NCBI RefSeq assembly: GCF_001995255.1
Contig: NZ_MUZR01000014.1
Span: 5,254 to 69,253, forward strand
Length of the DNA: 64,000 bases
From: Thioalkalivibrio halophilus
GTDB taxonomy: Bacteria > Pseudomonadota > Gammaproteobacteria > Ectothiorhodospirales > Ectothiorhodospiraceae
Direction: 5' to 3'
Position 1 is the first letter of the stretch, and each line of letters opens with the position of its first letter. Under the pieces are notes generated by a model. That model did not search any database and was not told the DNA's origin. It worked only from the letters and a program-made list of their open reading frames with translations. A program made the position numbers and the translations under genes. Shown here piece after piece: positions 9,768 through 19,016 of this stretch.

Positions 9768-10970
9768 GTGACCGACGTCTTTCCCCGCATCGAGCGACTG
9801 CCCCCCTACGTCTTCAACATCGTGAACGAGTTGAAGGCCGAGGCACGAGCTCGCGGCGAGGACATCATCGACTTCGGCATGGGCAACCCGGACCAGCCGA
9901 CTCCGAAACACATCGTCGACAAACTGACCGAGGCGGTACAGCGCGGCGACACCCACCGTTATTCGGTGTCGCGCGGGATCCCGCGGCTGCGGCGTGCCGT
10001 CACCCGCTGGTATCAGGATCGTTTCGATGTAGAACTCGATCCGGAAACCGAGGCGATCGTCACCATCGGCTCCAAGGAAGGCCTGGCGCATCTTGCGCTG
10101 GCCACCCTGGGGCCGGGGGATGCGGTACTGGTGCCGAACCCGGCGTATCCCATCCACCCCTATGGCTGCGTGATCGCCGGCGCCGACGTGCGCCACGTGC
10201 CGCTGACGCCGGACGTCGATTTCTTCGCCGAGCTGGAGCGGGCGATCCGCGATTCCTGGCCCAAGCCGAAGATGCTGATCCTGAATTTCCCGGGGAACCC
10301 GACCACGCAGTGCGTGGATCTGGAGTTCTTTGAACGGGTGGTGGAGATCTGCCGCGAGCACGGGATCTGGATCGTGCACGACCTGGCCTACGCCGAGATC
10401 GCGTTCGACGGCTATCGGGCCCCCTCGATCCTCGAAGTGCCGGGCGCCAAGGACATCGCGGTGGAGTTCTATACCCTGTCCAAGACCTACAACATGCCCG
10501 GCTGGCGGGTCGGTTTCATGTGCGGCAACCCCACGCTGGTGGCCGCCCTGGCGCGGATCAAGTCGTATCTCGACTACGGCACCTTCACGCCCATTCAGGT
10601 GGCGGCGATCTCCGCGCTGGAAGGCCCGCAGGACTGTGTCGAGGAGATCCGCGAGACCTATCGCGTGCGCCGCGACGTGCTCTGCGACGGCCTGAACAAG
10701 CTGGGCTGGGCAGTGGAAAAGCCGAAGGCGACCATGTTCGTCTGGGTGCCGATCCCCGAGCCCTATCGCGAGATGGGGTCGCTGGAGTTCGCCAAGAAGC
10801 TGCTGCGCGACGCCAAGGTGGCGGTCTCGCCCGGGATCGGCTTCGGCTCCTACGGGGATGACCACGTGCGCTTCTCCCTGATCGAGAACGAGCAGCGCAC
10901 GCGCCAGGCCCTGCGGGGGATCAAGGCGATGTTCCGGGCGGATTCCGTCCTCGCCGATGCCTCCGCGTAA
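9768..10970 (+). CDS. alaC: Alanine-synthesising aminotransferase AlaC
   Basis: A 400-residue PLP enzyme that makes alanine from pyruvate and glutamate. Similarity to E. coli AlaC is visible along its whole length: [13 protein letters not shown] at the start, [29 protein letters not shown] and the PLP-lysine segment [16 protein letters not shown] 9768, preceded by AGGA, fits the family start; an in-frame GTG at 9738 would add 10 residues lacking similarity. hom follows after 63 bp and then thrC, a common proteobacterial arrangement that couples alanine with aspartate-family amino acid synthesis. Confidence 0.93.
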   Translation: MTDVFPRIERLPPYVFNIVNELKAEARARGEDIIDFGMGNPDQPTPKHIVDKLTEAVQRGDTHRYSVSRGIPRLRRAVTRWYQDRFDVELDPETEAIVTIGSKEGLAHLALATLGPGDAVLVPNPAYPIHPYGCVIAGADVRHVPLTPDVDFFAELERAIRDSWPKPKMLILNFPGNPTTQCVDLEFFERVVEICREHGIWIVHDLAYAEIAFDGYRAPSILEVPGAKDIAVEFYTLSKTYNMPGWRVGFMCGNPTLVAALARIKSYLDYGTFTPIQVAAISALEGPQDCVEEIRETYRVRRDVLCDGLNKLGWAVEKPKATMFVWVPIPEPYREMGSLEFAKKLLRDAKVAVSPGIGFGSYGDDHVRFSLIENEQRTRQALRGIKAMFRADSVLADASA

Positions 10971-10992
10971 CCAGGCATTCGAAGACCAAAAC

Positions 10993-11011
10993 CCGGATGC
11001 GGTGCATCCGG
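10993..11011 (+). other. Perfect hairpin in the hom leader
   Basis: CCGGATGC (10993-11000) and GCATCCGG (11004-11011) form an 8-bp stem with a 3-base loop between alaC and hom. There is no U-tract, so it looks more like a processing or mRNA-stability element than a terminator. No leader peptide rich in Thr or Ile codons is evident. Confidence 0.45.
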
Positions 11012-11033
11012 ACGATCAGGGAAACAGGATCAT

Positions 11034-12341
11034 ATGACGCCGGTAAAGATCGGAATTCTCGGACTGGGTACCGTGGGCTGTGGCACGGTGAACGTGCTGG
11101 CCCGCAACGGCACCGACATCGCCGGGCGCGCCGGACGCGGGATCGAGGTCGTGGCCGCGGCAGCCCGTGACATCGAGCGCGAGCGCGACTGCGACACTTC
11201 CGGAATCCGCCTGACCACCGACCCTGGCGTGGTGGTTGACGACCCCGAAGTCGAGGTGGTTGTCGAGCTCATGGGCGGTACCGAAACCGCGCGTGATCTG
11301 GTCCTGCGGGCGATCGATGCCGGCAAGCACGTGGTGACCGCGAACAAGGCGATGATCGCGCTGTACGGCAACGAGATCTTCGAGCGGGCCCATGCGCGCG
11401 GCGTGATGGTGGCCTTCGAGGCGGCGGTGGCCGGTGGCATCCCGATCATCAAGGCGATCCGCGAGGGGCTGGCGGGCAACCGTATCGAGTGGCTGGCCGG
11501 GATCATCAACGGGACCGGCAACTTCATCCTGACCGAGATGCGCGACAAGGGTCGTGACTTCGAGGACGTGCTGGCGGAGGCTCAGTCGCTGGGTTACGCC
11601 GAGGCCGATCCGACCTTCGACGTGGAGGGCATCGATGCGGCCCACAAGCTGGCGATCCTGGCCTCCATCGCCTTCGGCATCCCGCTGCAGTTCGATCGCG
11701 TGGCGGTCGAGGGCATCAGCGGGATCACCCGCGAGGACGTGAGCTTCGCCGCCGAGCTGGGCTATCGCATCAAGCACCTTGGCATCGCCCGGCGCATGGA
11801 CAACGGCTACGAGCTGCGCGTGCATCCGACCCTGATTCCGGAACGCCGGCTGATCGCCAATGTCGACGGGGTGATGAACGCGGTGCTGGTGCAGGGCGAC
11901 GCGGTCGGCCCGACGCTGTACTACGGCGCTGGCGCCGGGGCCGAGGCCACGGCCTCGGCGGTGGTGGCCGATCTGGTCGACGTGGTGCGCGCCCTGACCA
12001 CCGATCCCGAGAACCGCGTGCCGCATCTGGCGTTCCAGCCGGATGCGCTGTCGGATCACCCGGTGCTGGCGATGGAAGACGTACACACCTCGTTCTACCT
12101 GCGCCTGCGTACCCAGGACCGGCCGGGCGTGCTGGCCGATATCACCCGCATCCTCGGCGAGCACGGCATCAGCATCGAGGCCATTCTGCAGCGCGAACCC
12201 GATCCGCAGCGCGGCGAGGCCACTATCATCATGCTGACGCACGCGGTGCGGGAAGGTGCGATGAACGAGGCCATCACCGCGGTGGAGGCACTGCCGCACC
12301 TGCTGACGCCGATCACGCGCATCCGCATGGAAGCGCTCTGA
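11034..12341 (+). CDS. hom: Homoserine dehydrogenase
   Basis: A 435-residue enzyme reducing aspartate semialdehyde to homoserine with NAD(P)H. The Rossmann motif [10 protein letters not shown] is at the N-terminus, followed by the family signature GGTETARD...[10 protein letters not shown] and the catalytic region [11 protein letters not shown]. The C-terminal 90 residues ([27 protein letters not shown]) form an ACT domain, the usual site of feedback by threonine. This is the monofunctional type, without a fused aspartokinase. thrC follows 37 bp later. Confidence 0.96.
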   Translation: MTPVKIGILGLGTVGCGTVNVLARNGTDIAGRAGRGIEVVAAAARDIERERDCDTSGIRLTTDPGVVVDDPEVEVVVELMGGTETARDLVLRAIDAGKHVVTANKAMIALYGNEIFERAHARGVMVAFEAAVAGGIPIIKAIREGLAGNRIEWLAGIINGTGNFILTEMRDKGRDFEDVLAEAQSLGYAEADPTFDVEGIDAAHKLAILASIAFGIPLQFDRVAVEGISGITREDVSFAAELGYRIKHLGIARRMDNGYELRVHPTLIPERRLIANVDGVMNAVLVQGDAVGPTLYYGAGAGAEATASAVVADLVDVVRALTTDPENRVPHLAFQPDALSDHPVLAMEDVHTSFYLRLRTQDRPGVLADITRILGEHGISIEAILQREPDPQRGEATIIMLTHAVREGAMNEAITAVEALPHLLTPITRIRMEAL

Positions 12342-12378
12342 ACAATCGACTGATCCGATCCACGACACGAGAATCCGC

Positions 12379-13521
12379 ATGGCCCACGGACACCGCTACA
12401 CCGGCCTGATCGACCGTTACCGCGATCGCCTTCCGGTCCACGACGACACCCGCGTGATCTCCCTCGGCGAGGGCGCCACGCCGCTGATCCGCCTCAACAA
12501 CATCCCGCGCGAGCTGGACAGCGAGGTGGAGATCTACGTCAAGTACGAGGGCCTGAACCCCACCGGTTCGTTCAAGGACCGGGGCATGACCATGGCCGTC
12601 ACCCGCGCCGTGGAAGAGGGTTCGCGGGCGATCGTCTGCGCCTCTACCGGCAACACCTCGGCCGCCGCCGCGGCGTATGCCGCCCGCGCGGGGATCACCG
12701 CGTTCGTGGTGATCCCGGACGGCAAGATCGCGATGGGCAAGCTGGCCCAGGCGATGATGCACGGGGCAACGGTGATCCAGATCGCCGGGAATTTCGACGA
12801 TGGCATGCGCCTGGTCAAGGAAGTCGCCTCGAACACGCCGGTGACCCTGGTCAATTCGGTCAATCCGTACCGTCTGCAGGGCCAGAAGACTGCGGCGTTC
12901 GAGATCATCGAGGAGCTGGGTCGGGCACCGGATTATCACTGCCTGCCGGTGGGCAATGCCGGCAACATCACCGCGCACTGGATCGGCTACAGCGAGATGG
13001 CCGCCCGCAGCAGCGAGGACGTGACCGACGCCTGCGCCTACTGCCAGGGGCACTGCAAGTATGCCGGCGGCGGCATGGTCGGGAACCGGCCGCACATGGT
13101 GGGCTATCAGGCCTCGGGTTCGGCGCCGTTCATGCGCGGGGCCATGGTGGACGATCCCGACACGGTCGCGACCGCGATCCGCATCGGCCATCCGCAGTCC
13201 TGGGACATGGCGTGGAAGGTGCGCGAGGAATCGGGTGGCTGGTTCGACGAATGCGCGGACGACGAGATCCTGGCCGCGCAGAAACTGCTGGCGGAGAAGG
13301 AGGGGGTGTTCTGCGAACCGGCCTCCGCTGCCTCTCTGGCCGGCGCCCTGCGCGACATTCGCTCGGGGCGAATCCCGGCGGGGTCCACCGTGGTCTGCAC
13401 GCTCACCGGTAACGGGCTCAAGGACCCGGACACCGCGATCAGTCAGAGCGTGGTCCAGCCGACGCGGGTGCCCGCGGAGCTGGACGCCGTGTCGCAGGCG
13501 ATCCGCGACAACCTCGCCTGA
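12379..13521 (+). CDS. thrC: Threonine synthase
   Basis: A 380-residue PLP enzyme converting O-phosphohomoserine to threonine. The PLP-lysine motif is [11 protein letters not shown] (about residues 56-66), and the phosphate-binding loop is GNAGNITA. It is of the shorter fold-type II class seen with stand-alone hom genes rather than the long E. coli form. A Cys/His segment, [13 protein letters not shown] (about 218-230), is a recognisable family feature. It is the last gene of the alaC-hom-thrC run and is followed by a stem-loop. Confidence 0.95.
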   Translation: MAHGHRYTGLIDRYRDRLPVHDDTRVISLGEGATPLIRLNNIPRELDSEVEIYVKYEGLNPTGSFKDRGMTMAVTRAVEEGSRAIVCASTGNTSAAAAAYAARAGITAFVVIPDGKIAMGKLAQAMMHGATVIQIAGNFDDGMRLVKEVASNTPVTLVNSVNPYRLQGQKTAAFEIIEELGRAPDYHCLPVGNAGNITAHWIGYSEMAARSSEDVTDACAYCQGHCKYAGGGMVGNRPHMVGYQASGSAPFMRGAMVDDPDTVATAIRIGHPQSWDMAWKVREESGGWFDECADDEILAAQKLLAEKEGVFCEPASAASLAGALRDIRSGRIPAGSTVVCTLTGNGLKDPDTAISQSVVQPTRVPAELDAVSQAIRDNLA

Positions 13522-13537
13522 AACCGTTCACCTGAAG

Positions 13538-13563
13538 CCGCGGGACCGATTCCGGCCCCGCGG
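13538..13563. terminator. Stem-loop between convergent thrC and the PPIase gene
   Basis: CCGCGGG (13538-13544) and CCCGCGG (13557-13563) pair across a 12-base loop. No T-run follows on either strand, so its efficiency as an intrinsic terminator is uncertain. Its position between two stop codons favours a bidirectional end signal. Confidence 0.4.
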
Positions 13564-13569
13564 GCAGGG

Positions 13570-14448
13570 TCAGTTCGCCGGGCGTTCGGGGATCTCGATC
13601 CGGGCGGCTTCGCGCAGGCGTTCGATCTCTTCCTGGATCGCGCGGCTTTCCAGGATCTCGATCAGTTCGGCCCGCACGTCTTCCATGGGCGGCGGGTCGA
13701 CCGGGCGCGTCTCTTCCAGCCGGATCAGGTGCCAGCCGAAGCGGCTTTCCACCGGATCCGTCGTCGTCTCGCCGGGTTCCAGGCGCTGCACGGCATCGCT
13801 GAAGGCCGGCACCATGCGGCCGGCTTCGAACCAGCCCAGGTCACCTCCGCGTTGGGCGGAGCCGGGGTCGGTTGAATGCGCTTCCGCCAGCTCGGCAAAC
13901 GACACCCCGTCCTCGAGTTCGGCCAGCAGGTCCCGGGCGGTTTCCTCGCTCTCGACCAGGATGTGGCGGGCGCGGTACTCCTCGGCGGCCATCTGCTCCA
14001 CCTGGCGTTCGTATTCGGCGCGCAGGTCGTCCTCGGTGAGTTCCAGCTCGGCCGTCATCCGTTCCATCATCTCGGAGGCGAGGAAGTTGGTGCGGACCAT
14101 CTCGAGGATCCGGCGCGTTTCTTCTTCCTCGTGCAGGCCACGCCGCTCGGCTTCCTGGCGCAGCAGCCGCAGGCTGATCAGCTCGTCGAGCACGCCATCA
14201 TCGCCGGCCATCCCGGGGGCGTCATCCAGCCCGGAATAGGTGAAGACATCGGCCCGGGTGATCGGTTCGCCATCGATGCGTGCGAGGATTTCGGCGTCTT
14301 CGGTGGTGGTGGCGGCACCGGTTTCGTGGCCATTGCGTTCGTCATCCCGGGGGCCGTCGCCGCAGGCGGCGAGTGAGGTAACGGCGACCAGGATGGCGGC
14401 CGCGAGCAGGCCGCGGGGTGCGGGCAGTGGAAACGTTGATGCGGCCAT
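13570..14448 (-). CDS. Parvulin-type peptidyl-prolyl isomerase lipoprotein (SurA/PrsA-like)
   Basis: A 292-residue protein with a lipoprotein signal peptide: a hydrophobic stretch 14-28 and lipobox LAAC. A helical SurA-N-like chaperone segment follows (RIDGEPITRADVF, LISLRLLRQEAE), then a parvulin domain (about 165-255) with RARHILVESEE and STDPGSAQRGGDLGWF. It probably assists folding of periplasmic or outer-membrane proteins from the inner face of a membrane. Its ATG directly follows the TGA of the YciI gene, so the two are likely translationally coupled. Confidence 0.87.
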   Translation of the reverse strand: MAASTFPLPAPRGLLAAAILVAVTSLAACGDGPRDDERNGHETGAATTTEDAEILARIDGEPITRADVFTYSGLDDAPGMAGDDGVLDELISLRLLRQEAERRGLHEEEETRRILEMVRTNFLASEMMERMTAELELTEDDLRAEYERQVEQMAAEEYRARHILVESEETARDLLAELEDGVSFAELAEAHSTDPGSAQRGGDLGWFEAGRMVPAFSDAVQRLEPGETTTDPVESRFGWHLIRLEETRPVDPPPMEDVRAELIEILESRAIQEEIERLREAARIEIPERPAN

Positions 14449-14745
14449 TCAGAACACCTGCTTGAAGGGGCGGACATCCACCGAGGCATACACCCCGGCC
14501 CGGACATAAGGATCGGCATCGGCCCATTCGCGGGCCGCTTCCAGAGACGGGAATTCGGCGACGATCAGGCTGGCGCTGAAGCCGGCCGGCCCCGGATCGG
14601 GGCTGTCGATCGCGGGGCACGGCCCGGCCAGCACCAGGCGTCCGGTATCGCGCAGGGCCTGCAGGCGTTCCAGGTGTTCCGGACGCGCCGCCAGGCGGGC
14701 GTCCAGCGAATCGGGGGCATCGTGGCCCTGGATCATGTAGAGCAT
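14449..14745 (-). CDS. yciI: YciI family protein
   Basis: A 98-residue protein. Starting at ATG 14745 (MLYMIQG) gives the same N-terminus as E. coli YciI; an in-frame ATG two codons upstream is possible. [33 protein letters not shown] and [14 protein letters not shown] match the family, including the conserved His and Asp of its ferredoxin-like fold. The biochemical role is not established. The downstream PPIase gene begins at the base after its stop codon. Confidence 0.88.
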   Translation of the reverse strand: MLYMIQGHDAPDSLDARLAARPEHLERLQALRDTGRLVLAGPCPAIDSPDPGPAGFSASLIVAEFPSLEAAREWADADPYVRAGVYASVDVRPFKQVF

Positions 14746-14858
14746 CGGCATTCCGTGTCGGGGGACAGGCGGACATTGTAACGTCACGGGCGGGTGCGGC
14801 GTGATGGTCGGGTCACAGTTGCGCTACACTGCGCGCTTTGTCCGATCTGCGGTTCCCC

Positions 14859-15479
14859 ATGAGTACGTTCGCGATCCACCCCGAGAATCCCCAGCCACGG
14901 CTGATCCGCCAGGTCTGCGACCGGCTGCAGGAAGGTGCGGTGATCGCCGTGCCCACCGATGCCTGCTATGCGCTGGCGTGCCTGCCCGGTGACAAGACCG
15001 GCGCCGATCGCATCCGCCGCATCCGCGAGGTGGACGAGACCCATCATCTCACCCTGCTGTGCCGTGACCTGTCCGAACTGGGGGTGTACGCCAAGGTGGA
15101 CAACAGTGCCTTTCGGCTGATGAAGAACCGGACTCCGGGGCCCTACACCTTCATTCTCCCCGCCACCCGCGAAGTCCCGCGGCGGCTGCAGCATCCCAGG
15201 CGCCGGACGATCGGACTGCGGGTGCCGGACAGCCCCATCGTGTCCGCGCTGCTGGCGGAACTCGGTACGCCATTGATGTCCGCCACCCTGCAGCTGCCGG
15301 GGGACGACACCCCGCTGACCGAGGTCTGGGAGATCGAGGAACGGCTGGGGCACGCCGTGGATGCCATCATCGACGGCGGGGCGGGGACACTGGAGGCGAC
15401 GACGGTGCTGGACCTGACCGGCGAAGGCGTCGAAGTGGTACGTCACGGGCTTGGCGACGCGGCCTTCCTGGATGAATAG
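14859..15479 (+). CDS. yciO: YciO, Sua5/TsaC-related RNA-binding protein
   Basis: A 206-residue protein of the YrdC/Sua5 superfamily. It is nearly colinear with E. coli YciO: IHPENPQPRLIRQ, VPTDACYALAC, DLSELGVYAKVDN, RLMKNRTPGPYTFIL and RRRTIGLRVPDSP. TsaC relatives make threonylcarbamoyl-AMP for tRNA t6A; the role of YciO itself is less settled. The start was placed at ATG 14859 by that alignment. It lies divergent from YciI, and the next gene starts 2 bp after its stop. Confidence 0.88.
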   Translation: MSTFAIHPENPQPRLIRQVCDRLQEGAVIAVPTDACYALACLPGDKTGADRIRRIREVDETHHLTLLCRDLSELGVYAKVDNSAFRLMKNRTPGPYTFILPATREVPRRLQHPRRRTIGLRVPDSPIVSALLAELGTPLMSATLQLPGDDTPLTEVWEIEERLGHAVDAIIDGGAGTLEATTVLDLTGEGVEVVRHGLGDAAFLDE

Positions 15480-15481
15480 TC

Positions 15482-16852
15482 ATGCGTAAATGGATCATCC
15501 TGGTCCTGGTGCTGCTGGCCGTGGCCGCACTCTGGCCCTGGTACGTCGGGGGGCAAGTGGAAGACACCCTCAGCGCCGAGATGGACCTGGGGGCGGGCGG
15601 CCTGGAACTGCGCCACGAACCCGGAATCTACGAGCGGAGCTATCGTGAGGCGCGGTCCGAGGGAACGTTGCACGTCAGGGATGGTACGACGACCTACGAG
15701 ATCCCCTTGCGGCATGAAGTTCGGCACGGGGTTCTCGGAGCGAGGGTCGAGACCCGGCTGGATCACGCGGCCCTCGACGATGCCCTGGCTGACCATGCCG
15801 CGCTGGCTGCCGTGCTGCAGCGGCTGAAACCGGAAGCGGAAAGTCGGAGTGGCCTCGGAGGCGGCGTGACGACGCGCGTGCAGGTGCAGGGAACGCGGCT
15901 GGATATTGCGCAGTGGTCCGCCGTGGCGGAAGACCGGGAGTCGGAGAGCCCCCTGTGGCTGGAATTCGAGGAGGCGTTGGGCCAGTTCGCGTGGTCGGAG
16001 GAGCAGGCGATGGCGAGTCTGTCCATCCCGCGTCTGCGACTCGACCACGCGGACGGGACCCTGGTGTTCGAAGGTCTGCGGCAGGTCCTTGCGCTGGAAC
16101 CGGACGCCGACGGGGTCTATGGCGTGCTTCCGGATTATGAAGGCGGCGTGGCGGCCGACCGGATGGAATGGACGGGGCCGGGATGCGAGGGCAGTCTGCT
16201 TCTGGAACGTGCCCGGATCAACGCGTTCCAGAGCACCCATGGAGACCGGCTGGACTCCCGTGCGCGCCTGGAAATCGACCGGATGACCGTGACGCGGGGC
16301 ACCCAGCGTGTCGTGCGCCACAGCGGGCCGATGGATCTGCAGCTGGGGCTGGAGCGCTGGGACCGCGCAGCCGTGGAGCAGCTCGCCGGAACCCTGCGTG
16401 ACCCGGCGCACCGGCGCCAGGAGGCCGAGCAACGCCGCGATCTCACCCATGCCGCGATGATCGATGCCGTGAGCCAGTCGCTGGAGCGCAGCCCGGCGGT
16501 GACGCTCGGGGCGATCATGAACGACGAGCCGGAGCGTCGGCTGGAGCTGGAGGGCAACCTGGTCTTTTCCGGGACGCCCGACGGCTTCCGCATGCGCCCG
16601 GTGGAAGCGATCGCGCTGGACATGCAGGCCGCGGTCGGGCTGCAATGGCCCGAGTCGCTGGTCGGGCTGGCCGACCCGCAACCGTTCAATCGGGTTCTGG
16701 CCGCGGCCGAGGCGGATGCCTGGCTGGAACGGGACGGCGAGATCCTGAGCGGGACTCTGGCGATGCGGGACGGCCGCATCCACGTCAACGACCGGGATCG
16801 TACGGCCAGCGCCCTGGGCCTGCTGTTCGCCGCCGCCGGCGGCATGTTCTGA
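15482..16852 (+). CDS. DUF945 (YdgA-like) membrane-anchored protein
   Basis: A 456-residue protein with one N-terminal hydrophobic anchor (residues 4-22) followed by VGGQVEDTL, the typical opening of the DUF945/YdgA family. The rest is predicted beta-rich and extracytoplasmic, with HEPGIYERSYREARS and a C-terminal region ending GLLFAAAGGMF. E. coli YdgA is an inner-membrane protein without a firm function. It starts immediately after yciO and is followed by trpS after 49 bp. Confidence 0.8.
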   Translation: MRKWIILVLVLLAVAALWPWYVGGQVEDTLSAEMDLGAGGLELRHEPGIYERSYREARSEGTLHVRDGTTTYEIPLRHEVRHGVLGARVETRLDHAALDDALADHAALAAVLQRLKPEAESRSGLGGGVTTRVQVQGTRLDIAQWSAVAEDRESESPLWLEFEEALGQFAWSEEQAMASLSIPRLRLDHADGTLVFEGLRQVLALEPDADGVYGVLPDYEGGVAADRMEWTGPGCEGSLLLERARINAFQSTHGDRLDSRARLEIDRMTVTRGTQRVVRHSGPMDLQLGLERWDRAAVEQLAGTLRDPAHRRQEAEQRRDLTHAAMIDAVSQSLERSPAVTLGAIMNDEPERRLELEGNLVFSGTPDGFRMRPVEAIALDMQAAVGLQWPESLVGLADPQPFNRVLAAAEADAWLERDGEILSGTLAMRDGRIHVNDRDRTASALGLLFAAAGGMF

Positions 16853-16901
16853 CACCGACCACCTCAGTCTCATCAGTCAACCATCAGGAAGGATCGCGAC
16901 C

Positions 16902-18122
16902 GTGACCACCAATCAGGGGACGAACCAGCGTGTCATCTCGGGGATGCGGCCCACCGGGCGCCTGCACCTCGGGCATTATCACGGGGTCCTGAAGAACTGG
17001 ATCGAGCTGCAGCACAACTACGAGTGCTTTTTCTTCGTTGCCGACTGGCATGCGCTGACCACGCACTACGAGGACCCGGGCGACCTGCAGCAATACGTGA
17101 CCGAGATGGTGATCGACTGGCTGGCCGCGGGGGTGAGTCCGGGATCGGCCACCCTGTTCGTGCAGTCGCGCGTGCCGGAACATGCCGAGCTGCATCTGCT
17201 GCTGTCCATGATCACCCCGCTGGGCTGGCTGGAGCGGGTGCCGACCTGGAAGGACCAGCAGGAACAGCTGCGCGAGAAGGATCTGGCGACCTACGGGTTT
17301 CTTGGCTATCCGGTGCTGCAGAGTGCCGACGTGCTGGCCTATCGCGCCGGCATGGTGCCGGTGGGCGAGGATCAGGTCTCGCACCTGGAGGTCACGCGCG
17401 AGCTGGCGCGGCGCTTCAACCATCTGTACGGGCGCGAACCCGGGTTTGCCGAAAAGGCCGAGCAGGCCGTGGACAAGATGGGCAAGAAGGCAGCCAAGCG
17501 CTACCGCGATCTGCGCAAGCGCTTCCAGGAGCAGGGCGAGGACGAGGCCCTGGAGGTCGCCCGGGCGATGCTGGAATCCCAGCAGAACATCTCGCTGAAG
17601 GACCGCGAACGGCTGTTCGGCTATCTCGAGGGCGGGGGCAAGATCATCCTGCCCGAGCCGCATCCGAAGCTGACGCCCACCGCGAAGATGCCCGGGCTCG
17701 ACGGGCGCAAGATGTCCAAGAGCTATGGCAACACCATCAGCCTGCGGTCCGAGCCGCAGGAGGTGGAAAGCCAGATCCGGACCATGCCCACCGATCCGGC
17801 GCGGGTGCGCCGCACCGATCCGGGGACGCCGGAAAAATGCCCGGTGTGGGAGCTGCATCAGGTCTACACCGGCGAGGAAAAGCGGGGCGAGCTCTACGAG
17901 GGTTGCACCACCGCCGGGATCGGCTGTCTGGACTGCAAGAAGCCCCTGATCGCGGGCATCCAGGAGGAGCTGGAGCCGATCCAGCAGCGCGCGCGCGAAT
18001 ACGCCAGTGATCCCGGGCTGGTGCGCTCGATCATGGTCGAGGGCTCGGAGGCCGCGCGCGAAGAGGCGCGCGAGACCCTGGAGGAGGTCCGGCGCGCGAT
18101 GGGGCTGGACTACCTGCGGTAG
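16902..18122 (+). CDS. trpS: Tryptophanyl-tRNA synthetase
   Basis: A 406-residue class I synthetase beginning at GTG 16902 behind AGGAAGG. The HIGH-type motif is GRLHLGHYHG and the KMSKS loop is GRKMSKSYGN. It has an insertion of about 70 residues (around 185-255, rich in Lys/Glu/Gln) before the KMSKS region compared with the 334-residue E. coli enzyme; this long form is known in Pseudomonas and relatives. A C-terminal CLDCKK pair is present. scpA begins 5 bp later. Confidence 0.95.
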   Translation: MTTNQGTNQRVISGMRPTGRLHLGHYHGVLKNWIELQHNYECFFFVADWHALTTHYEDPGDLQQYVTEMVIDWLAAGVSPGSATLFVQSRVPEHAELHLLLSMITPLGWLERVPTWKDQQEQLREKDLATYGFLGYPVLQSADVLAYRAGMVPVGEDQVSHLEVTRELARRFNHLYGREPGFAEKAEQAVDKMGKKAAKRYRDLRKRFQEQGEDEALEVARAMLESQQNISLKDRERLFGYLEGGGKIILPEPHPKLTPTAKMPGLDGRKMSKSYGNTISLRSEPQEVESQIRTMPTDPARVRRTDPGTPEKCPVWELHQVYTGEEKRGELYEGCTTAGIGCLDCKKPLIAGIQEELEPIQQRAREYASDPGLVRSIMVEGSEAAREEARETLEEVRRAMGLDYLR

Positions 18123-18127
18123 AGCCG

Positions 18128-18967
18128 GTGAGCGAACACGCCGAAGACGCCAGCGTCGACCCCGTTGATCCGGCCGCCGCCGGGGAGGGCGAGCACGTCT
18201 GGCGGGTTCACGGCGAACCGGTCGCGGAGCTGCCCGAGGACCTGTACATCCCTCCGGATGCGCTGGAAGTGTTCCTCGATTCCTTCGAGGGGCCGCTGGA
18301 CCTGCTGCTGTACCTGATCCGCCGGCAGAACCTCGACATCCTGGCGATCCCCATCGCCGAGATCACGCGCCAGTACATGGCCTACATCGAGGTGATGCGT
18401 GCCCTGCGCCTGGAGCTGGCGGGCGAATACCTGGTGATGGCGGCACTGCTGGCCGAGATCAAGTCGCGCATGCTGCTGCCACGCCCGGCGGAGTCGGGCG
18501 AGGAAGACGCCGGCGACCCGCGCATGGCGCTGATCCGTCAGCTGCAGGAATACGAGCAGTTCAAGACCGCGGCCGAACGCCTGGACGCACTGCCGCGCAT
18601 GGAGCGGGATTTCTTCGCCGCCGGCGCCGCGACCGACGCACTGGAAGGCCCGCCGCCCCCGGCGCCGTCGCTGGATGCCTTGATGGATGCGCTCGCCGGG
18701 GTGATGCGGCGTGCCAGCCTGAACGCCCACCACCACGTGGCGACCGAACAGCTGTCGGTGCGCGAGCGCATGACCCGGCTGCTGCACGAGCTGGACAGCG
18801 AGACCTTCACCGACTTCGTCGGCCTGCTGGAACGGGCCGAGGGCCGCCAGGGCGTGGTGGTGTCGTTCCTCGCCATCCTCGAGCTGGCCAAGGCGGGGCT
18901 GGTGGAGTGGGGGCAGAGCGAACCCTACGCCCCCATCCGCCTGCGTCGGCGCGGCGGCGACGCCTGA
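18128..18967 (+). CDS. scpA: Segregation and condensation protein A
   Basis: A 279-residue kleisin subunit that works with ScpB and SMC in chromosome condensation. The N-terminal motif FEGPLDLLLYLIRRQNLDI and LAGEYLVMAALLAEIKSRMLLP are diagnostic. The C-terminal winged-helix half contains VVVSFLAILELAKAGLVEW. It begins with GTG right after trpS. The partner scpB is usually the next gene; here the strand switches to an efflux operon, so scpB must lie elsewhere or be absent. Confidence 0.93.
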   Translation: MSEHAEDASVDPVDPAAAGEGEHVWRVHGEPVAELPEDLYIPPDALEVFLDSFEGPLDLLLYLIRRQNLDILAIPIAEITRQYMAYIEVMRALRLELAGEYLVMAALLAEIKSRMLLPRPAESGEEDAGDPRMALIRQLQEYEQFKTAAERLDALPRMERDFFAAGAATDALEGPPPPAPSLDALMDALAGVMRRASLNAHHHVATEQLSVRERMTRLLHELDSETFTDFVGLLERAEGRQGVVVSFLAILELAKAGLVEWGQSEPYAPIRLRRRGGDA

Positions 18968-19016
18968 CCCCGACGCGCCCCGCCGCCCCGTGCCCCCCCC
19001 TTCCGCGGGGCTGCGG

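Noticed and set aside
18978-19010. Terminator between scpA and the first RND operon
   Set aside because: Only a 6-bp GC stem (CCCCGC/GCGGGG) with a loop of over 20 bases and no T-run; too weak to report as a feature.
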